DNA of 8,940 nucleotides from an uncultured Prevotella sp. (GTDB taxonomy: Bacteria > Bacteroidota > Bacteroidia > Bacteroidales > Bacteroidaceae). The position numbers and the translations under genes were made by a program. Below are positions 1-6,374 of this stretch, piece by piece. The first letter of the stretch is position 1, and every line of letters begins with the position of its first letter. The stretch is taken from NCBI GenBank assembly GCA_900548745.1, contig URLQ01000118.1, forward strand, positions 1-8,940, in the 5' to 3' direction. The notes under the pieces are model-generated. The model made no database searches. It had not been told where the DNA came from and was given only the letters and a program-made list of their open reading frames with translations.

Positions 1-1869
1 CAGCAGATAGAGTCGCTGGTAGCCACGGCAGAGGGAAAGGGTGTAGAGATAATAGTATTCCCGGAACTGTCCGTTACGGGATATACCTGTCAGGACCTGT
101 TCCGCCAGCAGCTCTTGCTGGAGCAGGCGGAACTGTCGGTAATGAAGCTTCTTGACTTCACCCGCAGCCTCGACATAATATGCATCATCGGTATCCCGGT
201 GATAGCCGGAGACCTGCTTCTCAACTGTGCTGCCGTAATCCAGAAGGGCAGCATCCTCGGAGTAGTGCCGAAGACGTTCCTTCCGAACTATAATGAATTC
301 TACGAGAAGCGTTGGTTTGCCTCATCGCAAGACCTCAAGCCGACGGAGATTCGCTATGCCGGAACCAAGATACAGCTGACTGCCACACCAAAGGCGTTCC
401 GTACGTACGACGGCGTATGCTTTGGCGTGGAGATTTGCGAGGACGTGTGGGCTCCTGTTCCGCCAAGCAACAATCTGGCAATGGCTGGTGCAGAGATAAT
501 CTTCAATCTCTCGGCAAGTGATGAGCTGATAGGCAAGCATGCATATCTTGAGACCCTGCTTTCGCAGCAGAGTGCAAGAACCATTACGGGATACGTCTAC
601 AGCTCATGCGGTTTCGGAGAAAGCACGCAGGATGTGGTTTACGGTGGAAACGCTATTATTTGTGAAAACGGACAGATGATCGAAAGCGGGGAACGCTTCT
701 CGCTGAAGCCACAGATGGTAGTTTCGCAGATTGATGTAGAGAAGTTGCGCAACGAAAGACGTGCCAACAGCACATATTCCAATGCCCAGAGAGGCTTTAT
801 TGCCGATTTCATCGATACAATGCCTGCAGAACAGCACGATTTCAAGCTGGAACGTTATATAGACCCGCTGCCATTTATACCGGATTCATCGGACATGGGA
901 GACAGCTGCAGCGAGATATTCTCCATTCAGGTTATGGGACTGGCAAAGAGACTTGTGCATACCGGATGCAAGACTGTTGTCGTGGGTATAAGTGGAGGAC
1001 TTGACAGTACGTTGGCATTGCTCGTATGCGTGAAGACATTCGACAAGCTCGGACTCTCGCGTAAGGGTATTGTCGGCGTCACAATGCCGGGCTTCGGCAC
1101 CACCGACCGCACACATGACAATGCCGTGTCGCTGATGGATAGTCTTGGCATAACACAGAAGGAGATAAACATCTCTGCATCCGTAAAGCAGCATTTCCTG
1201 GATATAGAGCACGACATAAACGTGCATGACGTCACTTACGAGAACTCTCAGGCAAGAGAGCGTACGCAGATACTGATGGATCTTAGCAACAAGCTCGGTG
1301 GATTGGTCATTGGTACAGGCGACTTGTCGGAGCTTGCTCTCGGCTGGGCTACGTACAACGGCGACCATATGAGCATGTATGGTGTGAACTGCAGCATTCC
1401 GAAGACTCTTATAAAGTATATGGTGCGCCACGTTGCCGTTAACGAGGTGGATGGAACGGCAAGAGAAACGCTTCTCGACATCATAGATACGCCAATCAGT
1501 CCGGAGCTTATCCCGGCAGATGAAAACGGAAACATAGCACAGAAGACGGAAGACCTCGTCGGTCCATACGAGCTTCATGACTTCTTCCTCTATCATTTCC
1601 TGCGTTTCGGATACCGTCCGGCTAAGCTCTTTATGCTTGCAAAGAAGGCCTTCGACGGTAGCTCAGAGGCTGTCGCCGCATATGACGATGATACGATAAA
1701 GCATTGGTTGAGAGAGTTTTTACGCAGATTCTTCAATCAACAGTTCAAACGCTCGTGTCTGCCCGACGGTCCAAAGGTGGGTAGCGTAAGCCTGAGTCCG
1801 AGAGGCGACTGGCGCATGCCTACGGATGCCGACAGTACCTTATGGCTTCAGGAAGTAGATATGCTGTAA
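1..1869 (+). CDS. nadE: Glutamine-dependent NAD+ synthetase, 5' end cut by window
   Basis: This enzyme makes NAD+ from deamido-NAD+ and ATP in the cytoplasm, using ammonia released from glutamine by its own N-terminal domain. The frame is open from base 1, so the start lies outside the window and 622 residues are visible. The nitrilase-type glutaminase domain shows its catalytic triad (window numbering): Glu22 in FPELSVTGY, Lys91 in VPKTFLP and Cys146 in GVEICEDVW. The spacings of 69 and 55 residues equal those of the M. tuberculosis enzyme (Glu52, Lys121, Cys176), so about 30 N-terminal residues are missing. The synthetase domain follows, with the ATP-pyrophosphatase P-loop SGGLDS at 331-336 and GTGDLSELALGW further on. 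An internal TTG at 115 would remove Glu22 and is not the start. The stop is TAA at 1867. It is the first visible gene of a same-strand run, 70 bases before the lipoprotein gene. The function is very secure. Confidence 0.97.
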   Translation, partial: QQIESLVATAEGKGVEIIVFPELSVTGYTCQDLFRQQLLLEQAELSVMKLLDFTRSLDIICIIGIPVIAGDLLLNCAAVIQKGSILGVVPKTFLPNYNEFYEKRWFASSQDLKPTEIRYAGTKIQLTATPKAFRTYDGVCFGVEICEDVWAPVPPSNNLAMAGAEIIFNLSASDELIGKHAYLETLLSQQSARTITGYVYSSCGFGESTQDVVYGGNAIICENGQMIESGERFSLKPQMVVSQIDVEKLRNERRANSTYSNAQRGFIADFIDTMPAEQHDFKLERYIDPLPFIPDSSDMGDSCSEIFSIQVMGLAKRLVHTGCKTVVVGISGGLDSTLALLVCVKTFDKLGLSRKGIVGVTMPGFGTTDRTHDNAVSLMDSLGITQKEINISASVKQHFLDIEHDINVHDVTYENSQARERTQILMDLSNKLGGLVIGTGDLSELALGWATYNGDHMSMYGVNCSIPKTLIKYMVRHVAVNEVDGTARETLLDIIDTPISPELIPADENGNIAQKTEDLVGPYELHDFFLYHFLRFGYRPAKLFMLAKKAFDGSSEAVAAYDDDTIKHWLREFLRRFFNQQFKRSCLPDGPKVGSVSLSPRGDWRMPTDADSTLWLQEVDML

Positions 1870-1939
1870 GTGTAATATAATAAAGAAGGTTTTTCCTGAT
1901 TAAAGCAATATAAACGAAAAAATAGCGTTATTGTATTTG

Positions 1940-3421
1940 ATGAAAAAAATAAACAAGTATTATATCATACTCATCGCTTTGGTTGCGATGATAAGTTGTA
2001 CTGACGATGATTCCTTTACCACATCGCCAAATAATCTGCTTACTTTTTCTTCCGACACAATACGTATGGACACCGTATTCTCGCGGGTGCCTACAAGCCG
2101 CAGGTCGTTGTGGATTTACAACAAGTCGGGCGACGGCATACGGTGTGCAAAGGTGAAGCTTGCCAATGGCGGGTCTTCAGGCTTCAGAGTGAATGTGGAT
2201 GGAATATATCTGGGCAAGGAGACCAACTACCAGACCTCGGACATTGAAATCAGAAACAAGGACAGCATCTTCGTGAATGTGGAGTTGACTTCACGTCAGA
2301 ACAACAAGACCACACCTCAGTTTATGGAAGACAACCTTGTGTTTGTGCTTGAGAGTGGGGTGGAACAGAAAGTCAATCTCAATGCCTATTCATGGGATGC
2401 GGATATCGTAAGAAACCTTGTCATAAAGGGCGACACCACGATATCTTCCGACAGGCCGATCGTCGTTTATGGAGCCATGAAGATAGACAGTTTTGCCACG
2501 GCGACCATCGTGCCGGGCACAACGCTGTACTTCCATTCCGGAGCCGGACTTGATGTATACGGCAGACTCATAGCGCAAGGCACGGCAGAGAAGAACATCG
2601 TGTTCCGTGGAGACAGAACAGACCGTATGTTCGATTATCTGCCATACGATATGGTAAGCGGACAATGGAACGGCATACATTTCCATAGCTCTTCATACGA
2701 AAACGTTATGGACTATACGGATACCCACAGCACGTTCAACGGTATCGTGTGTGACTCTTCAGATGTAAGCAGACTGAAGCTAAGCCTTTATAACAGTACA
2801 GTACACAACTGTCAGGGCTACGGCTTGAAGTCCGTAAATAGTGTTGTTGACGTGCGTAACTGCCAGCTTACCAATGCCCTGAAAGATTGTGCGGCAATAT
2901 ACGGCGGTGCAGCATTGCTGCTCAACTGCACCATTGCGCAGTTCTATCCGTTCGACTCCAATTATGGCGCAGCCCTGAGATTTACCAACGGAGAGAATGA
3001 CGGCGAGACAAAGCATGATTATCCGCTGCATCAGATGGACTGCATAAACTCCATCGTTACGGGCTATGCCGACGATGTGGTGATGGGTGTGGTGAATGAT
3101 TCCACGGTGGCTTACAACTACAGGTTCATCAACAGCATCCTGCGTACGGATACAGTCAGCGACAAAGAAAATATACAGAACGTGATATGGGAGAATGCCG
3201 ACTCTGTCGATATTGACACCGTATCAGGTGGAGAGAAGAACTTCAGACTCGTAGACTCAAAGAAGCAGCATTACGACTTCCATCTCCGCAGTGCATCAAG
3301 AGCCATCGGGGCGGCAAGCACCGAGAGCGGGTATCTCATGCCTCTTGACCGTGACGGAAGAAGACGCGACGACGAGCCGGATATGGGCTGCTATGAGTTT
3401 TATGAAGAAGGAAAGGAATAA
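1940..3421 (+). CDS. Predicted surface lipoprotein with right-handed beta-helix
   Basis: The exact function is unknown. From the ATG at 1940 the protein has 493 residues; a TTG three codons earlier is in frame but less likely. Residues 1-19 form a signal peptide (KK, then a hydrophobic stretch) ending in MISC, with Cys20 as the lipidated residue. Met at -3 is a loose lipobox fit. Thr-Asp-Asp-Asp follows Cys20, which resembles the acidic lipoprotein export signal of Bacteroidetes and suggests display on the cell surface. Residues of about 30-150 look like a beta-sandwich (Ig-like) region. From about 155 the pattern is parallel beta-helix, including TTLYFHSGAGLDVYGRLIAQ followed by GTAEKNIVF and many short Asn/Ser/Val strands. 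The C-terminus (467-487: MPLDRDG, then EPDMGCYEF) matches the end seen in 'choice-of-anchor Q' beta-helix proteins. Such folds often bind or cleave polysaccharide, but I see no identifiable catalytic site. It lies 18 bases before cdd, probably in the same transcript. Confidence 0.8.
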   Translation: MKKINKYYIILIALVAMISCTDDDSFTTSPNNLLTFSSDTIRMDTVFSRVPTSRRSLWIYNKSGDGIRCAKVKLANGGSSGFRVNVDGIYLGKETNYQTSDIEIRNKDSIFVNVELTSRQNNKTTPQFMEDNLVFVLESGVEQKVNLNAYSWDADIVRNLVIKGDTTISSDRPIVVYGAMKIDSFATATIVPGTTLYFHSGAGLDVYGRLIAQGTAEKNIVFRGDRTDRMFDYLPYDMVSGQWNGIHFHSSSYENVMDYTDTHSTFNGIVCDSSDVSRLKLSLYNSTVHNCQGYGLKSVNSVVDVRNCQLTNALKDCAAIYGGAALLLNCTIAQFYPFDSNYGAALRFTNGENDGETKHDYPLHQMDCINSIVTGYADDVVMGVVNDSTVAYNYRFINSILRTDTVSDKENIQNVIWENADSVDIDTVSGGEKNFRLVDSKKQHYDFHLRSASRAIGAASTESGYLMPLDRDGRRRDDEPDMGCYEFYEEGKE

Positions 3422-3439
3422 CCCTAAAAAAAGAATATT

Positions 3440-3913
3440 ATGGAAGAACTGAAATTGAATTCAAAAATCATGTTCTGTCAGATGGACGAACTTGACGACA
3501 AGGATAGGATATTGGTGGAAACGGCAATGGCTGCTACAGACAACTCCTATTCGCCTTATTCGAAATTCAAGGTCGGGGCAGCCATACGGCTTGACGACGG
3601 TACTATAATGAAAGGTGCAAATCAGGAGAATGCCGCATTCTCCATAACGATATGTGCTGAGCGCTCCGCTATATACGCAGCCCAGGCACAGCATCCGGAA
3701 AAGGCAATCGTCAGCATAGCTATAGCAGCAAGGAATGAGGAAGGCTTCACGAAAGAGCCGATTTCACCGTGCGGCATGTGCCGCCAGGCTATGGTGGAGA
3801 TAGAACAAAGATATTCGCAGCCGATACATATACTGCTTTATGGACGGAAGGGCGTCTATGTGATGGATTCCATCAGTAACCTCATGCCGTTGTCGTTCGT
3901 TGACCTGAACTGA
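3440..3913 (+). CDS. cdd: Cytidine deaminase
   Basis: A cytoplasmic pyrimidine-salvage enzyme that hydrolyses cytidine and deoxycytidine to uridine and deoxyuridine plus ammonia. The 157-residue protein has the full zinc site of the tetrameric type: Cys72 and the proton-shuttle Glu74 in CAERSAI, and Cys111 and Cys114 in SPCGMCRQ. Three Cys ligands, rather than one His and two Cys, also fit the APOBEC/CDD-like homotetramer class. The ribose-binding Asn61 and Glu63 lie in NQENAAF, and the early YSPYSKFKVGAA motif is typical. The ATG at 3440 gives about 30 residues before that motif, a little longer than minimal homologues; the ATG at 3470 is a possible shorter start. There is no clear ribosome binding site, as is common in this phylum. 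It sits 18 bases after the lipoprotein gene and 47 before rsmA. Confidence 0.96.
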   Translation: MEELKLNSKIMFCQMDELDDKDRILVETAMAATDNSYSPYSKFKVGAAIRLDDGTIMKGANQENAAFSITICAERSAIYAAQAQHPEKAIVSIAIAARNEEGFTKEPISPCGMCRQAMVEIEQRYSQPIHILLYGRKGVYVMDSISNLMPLSFVDLN

Positions 3914-3960
3914 CAAAGGTTTTTTATAAAAACAGATAACAAAACAGAATAAGACAATAG

Positions 3961-4785
3961 ATGAAACAAGTACGACCTAAAAAGAACTTAGGCCAACATT
4001 TCCTTACGGATCTTAATGTAGCAAAGGCAATAGCAGACACAGTTGATGCCTGTCCGGAGATACCTGTGCTTGAGGTGGGACCGGGAATGGGTGTCTTGAC
4101 ACAGTATCTGACACAGAAAGAGAGACCCGTGAAGGTGGTGGAAATAGACAGGGAGTCGGTGGAATATCTCAACGAGGCATACCCTATGCTCCGTGATAAT
4201 ATCCTTGGTGAGGACTTCCTGCGTATGGACTTGTCGAAGATATTTGAAGGCAGACAGTTTGTGCTGACCGGAAACTATCCTTACGACATATCGTCGCAGA
4301 TATTCTTTAAGATGCTCGACAACAGAGACCTTATACCCTGCTGTACGGGAATGATACAGCGTGAGGTGGCTTTGAGAATGGCTTCGCAGCCAGGCAACAA
4401 GCAGTACGGCATTTTGAGCGTGCTCATCCAGGCATGGTATGATGTGGAATATCTGTTTACAGTTGACGAACATGTGTTCAACCCGCCTCCAAAGGTGAAA
4501 AGCGCCGTGATAAGGATGACGCGCAACAGCGTGGAAAAGCTCGGTTGCGACGAGGCCCTTTTCAAACGCGTAGTAAAGACCGTGTTCAATCAGCGCAGGA
4601 AGATGCTCAGAGTGTCGCTGCGACAGATATTCGGAGGTCTCGACAGCAAGGATTCTTTCTTCGCCAATGAGATAATGACCAAGCGTCCGGAACAGCTTAC
4701 GATAGAGCAGTTCGTAGACTTGACCAATCTTGTTGACTCGAAGATGAAAACTCTTGACAAGAACGATTCCGAAGGTGAAGAATGA
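3961..4785 (+). CDS. rsmA: 16S rRNA (adenine1518-N6/adenine1519-N6)-dimethyltransferase
   Basis: RsmA (KsgA) transfers four methyl groups from S-adenosylmethionine to two adjacent adenines in the 3' terminal helix of 16S rRNA and acts as a late checkpoint in 30S assembly. The 274-residue length is normal. Visible motifs are the N-terminal KKNLGQHFL (7-15), the SAM-binding motif I LEVGPGMGVLT (37-47), the acidic ribose-binding Glu61 in VVEID, the next acidic site GEDFL (83-87), and the catalytic motif IV NYPY (105-108), where NLPY is the more usual form. FNPPPKVKSAV and FNQRRKMLR mark the C-terminal RNA-binding half. The ATG at 3961 directly precedes the conserved N-terminus. It is the last gene of the left run, and loss of this enzyme typically gives kasugamycin resistance. 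The assignment is very secure. Confidence 0.97.
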   Translation: MKQVRPKKNLGQHFLTDLNVAKAIADTVDACPEIPVLEVGPGMGVLTQYLTQKERPVKVVEIDRESVEYLNEAYPMLRDNILGEDFLRMDLSKIFEGRQFVLTGNYPYDISSQIFFKMLDNRDLIPCCTGMIQREVALRMASQPGNKQYGILSVLIQAWYDVEYLFTVDEHVFNPPPKVKSAVIRMTRNSVEKLGCDEALFKRVVKTVFNQRRKMLRVSLRQIFGGLDSKDSFFANEIMTKRPEQLTIEQFVDLTNLVDSKMKTLDKNDSEGEE

Positions 4786-4814
4786 TAATACGACAAGAGC
4801 TTTTGCTACATGTA

Positions 4815-4843
4815 TTTGACATTTAGTAGATAATCTTGTCAAA
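4815..4843. repeat. Inverted repeat TTTGACA-N15-TGTCAAA after rsmA
   Basis: Seven perfectly paired bases (4815-4821 with 4837-4843) surround a 15-base AT-rich centre, 30 bases after the rsmA stop. No T-run follows on either strand, so it is a weak terminator candidate; a protein-binding dyad is equally possible. An 8-base palindrome TACATGTA (4807-4814) touches its left side. In AT-rich DNA such a dyad can arise by chance. Confidence 0.35.
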
Positions 4844-4855
4844 AATAGCAAATAA

Positions 4856-4889
4856 TGATGTCTCAAACATCAGAATAAAACTTTTTTTT
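4856..4889 (+). terminator. Weak hairpin and T-run, possible rsmA terminator
   Basis: TGATGT (4856-4861) and ACATCA (4867-4872) pair perfectly around a 5-base loop, and a run of eight T follows at 4882-4889. The stem is short, AT-rich and nine bases away from the T-run, so this is a poor intrinsic terminator. It lies where the left run should end, just before the putative pgk promoter. The same dyad could instead be a regulator site. Confidence 0.3.
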
Positions 4890-4891
4890 AT

Positions 4892-4899
4892 TACTTTTG
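4892..4899 (+). promoter_or_regulatory. Putative pgk promoter, -7 box TACTTTTG
   Basis: TACTTTTG fits the Bacteroidetes primary sigma factor -7 consensus TAnnTTTG exactly and is followed by C. No TTTG-like -33 element stands about 20 bases upstream; an A/T-rich stretch with a T-run occupies the space instead. Transcription would begin near 4905, giving an untranslated leader of nearly 80 bases before the pgk ATG. This fits an independent, strong transcript for pgk. Confidence 0.55.
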
Positions 4900-4914
4900 C
4901 ATGATAGAAACAGG

Positions 4915-4934
4915 TGGTGCGATGTGAGGCATCA
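4915..4934 (+). other. Small hairpin in the predicted pgk leader
   Basis: TGGTGC (4915-4920) can pair with GCATCA (4929-4934), including one G-U pair, around an 8-base loop. An overlapping alternative is GATG-TGAGG-CATC (4921-4933). It would form early in the untranslated leader, about 50 bases before the ATG. I recognise no riboswitch here. It may only stabilise the 5' end, or the DNA form may be an operator half of the dyad set around the promoter. Confidence 0.25.
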
Positions 4935-4983
4935 TTATTTATATTCAAAAGGTAATTAGTATTTTAAACATAAACAAGTAATT

Positions 4984-6231
4984 ATGAAAATCGAAGATTT
5001 CAACTTTGCCGGTAAAAAGGCAATTGTTCGTGTGGATTTCAATGTGCCATTGGATGAGAATGGCAATGTAACGGATGATACTCGTATTCGTGGTGCTCTG
5101 CCTACATTGAAGAAGGTGCTTGCTGACGGCGGCAGCCTTATCATGATGAGCCACATGGGAAAACCAAAAGGTAAAGTAAATCCAAAGCTTTCTCTCAGCC
5201 AGATTGTAAAGAACGTTTCTGACGCTCTTGGCGTAGAGGTTAAGTTTGCTGCAGACTGTGCAAATGCAGACAAAGAAGTTGCTGCCCTGAAGGCTGGCGA
5301 GGCTCTGTTGCTGGAGAACCTCCGTTTCTATGCAGAGGAAGAGGGCAAGCCTGTTGGTATCGACAAGGCTGATCCTGCTTATGCTGAAGCTAAGGAGGAA
5401 ATGAAGAAGAAGCAGAAGGAATTTGCAAAGAAACTTGCATCATACGCTGATTGCTATGTAATGGATGCGTTCGGAACAGCTCACCGTAAGCATGCTTCTA
5501 CAGCTGTCATTGATGAGTTCTTCGACAAGGATCATAAGATGCTTGGCTATCTTATGGAGAAAGAAGTTAACGCTGTTGACAAGGTGCTTGGAAACATCGA
5601 GCGTCCGTTCACAGCTATCATGGGTGGCTCAAAGGTTTCAAGCAAGATCGGCATTATCGAGAACCTGCTCGACAAGGTTGACAACCTTATCCTTTGCGGC
5701 GGTATGACATATACATTCTCCAAGGCTCAGGGTGGACAGATTGGTAAGTCTATCTGCGAGGATGACAAGCTTGATGTTGCTCTCGATGTGATGAAGAAGG
5801 CTGCAGACAAGGGCGTAAACCTCGTTCTTGCTACAGACTGTATTGCTGGCGATGACTTCAGCAATGATGCAAACACACAGGTTTGCGACGTGAAGAACAT
5901 TCCGGCAGAGTGGGAAGGAATGGATATCGGTCCTGATACTCGCGTTTCTTTTGCAAATGCCATCAAGTCTGCAAAGACAATCCTTTGGAATGGTCCTGCC
6001 GGCGTATTCGAGTTTGACAACTTTGCAGGTGGCTCAAAGGCTATTGCAGAGGCTATCGCTGAGGCAACTGCCAATGGCGCATTCTCTCTGATTGGTGGTG
6101 GTGACTCTGTAGCTTGTGTAAACAAGTTCGGTCTTGCCGACAAGGTTTCTTACATCTCAACAGGTGGTGGTGCTCTTCTTGAGGCTATCGAGGGTAAGGA
6201 GCTTCCTGGTGTAGCTGCTATCGAGAAGTAA
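4984..6231 (+). CDS. pgk: Phosphoglycerate kinase
   Basis: A glycolytic and gluconeogenic enzyme of the cytoplasm that reversibly transfers phosphate from 1,3-bisphosphoglycerate to ADP. The 415-residue length is normal for this phylum. The N-domain substrate site is complete: VRVDFNVPL (15-23), Arg34 in DDTRIR, SHMGKPKG (56-63), LLENLRF (109-115) and DAFGTAHRKHAST (161-173). The C-domain nucleotide site includes GGSKVSSKIG, the hinge-side WNGPAGVFE, GGGDS (371-375) and GGG (394-396). A Lys/Glu-rich stretch at about 118-150 is a small insertion relative to short bacterial forms. Codon choice is more regular than in the neighbours, with many GCT, GTT, CGT and AAG codons, as expected for high expression. 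The ATG at 4984 is immediately upstream of the conserved N-terminus. It is probably transcribed alone from the TACTTTTG promoter and ends at the 6318-6353 hairpin. Confidence 0.98.
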   Translation: MKIEDFNFAGKKAIVRVDFNVPLDENGNVTDDTRIRGALPTLKKVLADGGSLIMMSHMGKPKGKVNPKLSLSQIVKNVSDALGVEVKFAADCANADKEVAALKAGEALLLENLRFYAEEEGKPVGIDKADPAYAEAKEEMKKKQKEFAKKLASYADCYVMDAFGTAHRKHASTAVIDEFFDKDHKMLGYLMEKEVNAVDKVLGNIERPFTAIMGGSKVSSKIGIIENLLDKVDNLILCGGMTYTFSKAQGGQIGKSICEDDKLDVALDVMKKAADKGVNLVLATDCIAGDDFSNDANTQVCDVKNIPAEWEGMDIGPDTRVSFANAIKSAKTILWNGPAGVFEFDNFAGGSKAIAEAIAEATANGAFSLIGGGDSVACVNKFGLADKVSYISTGGGALLEAIEGKELPGVAAIEK

Positions 6232-6249
6232 TATAGAACAACGATAAGG

Positions 6250-6266
6250 CTTTGCCATAGGCAGAG
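6250..6266 (+). other. Short hairpin just after pgk
   Basis: CTTTGCC (6250-6256) and GGCAGAG (6260-6266) pair with one G-T wobble around a 3-base loop, and GCTTTG follows. It lies 18 bases after the pgk stop and upstream of the larger hairpin. It could be a minor terminator or a 3' end stabiliser of the pgk message. The pairing is seen; a role is a guess. Confidence 0.25.
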
Positions 6267-6317
6267 GCTTTGACTCCCCAACGGTCTAATGACTGATTTG
6301 GGTTAAAGATAAAATAT

Positions 6318-6353
6318 AAGGGGCTGGATTTCCGTAGAGGAGTCCAGCCCTTT
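6318..6353. terminator. Bidirectional terminator between convergent genes
   Basis: GGGCTGGA (6321-6328) and TCCAGCCC (6343-6350) pair perfectly. A-A-G on the left and T-T-T on the right extend the stem to 11 pairs with one wobble, and two more pairs can form inside. On the + strand it ends pgk and is followed only by TTTGC. On the - strand, CTTATATTTTATC follows, which is richer in T, so it also serves the transporter gene arriving from the right. Its position exactly between two converging stop codons supports this reading. Confidence 0.8.
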
Positions 6354-6374
6354 GCTAATCGGGAGATGTTGATT

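Noticed and set aside
886..1596. Long open frame on the - strand opposite nadE (236 codons)
   Set aside because: It is fully antisense to the conserved synthetase domain and its translation shows no recognisable motif. It is a by-product of the codon pattern on the + strand.
3914..3960. GTTTTT-TAT-AAAAAC palindrome between cdd and rsmA as a terminator
   Set aside because: The stem is six pairs, nearly all A-T, with no T-run after it. It is too weak to end transcription and is best seen as AT-rich spacer.
3988..4866. Long open frame on the - strand opposite rsmA (292 codons)
   Set aside because: It covers nearly all of rsmA in antisense, and its protein is His/Arg/Leu-rich without domains. 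rsmA has every family motif, so this is a shadow.
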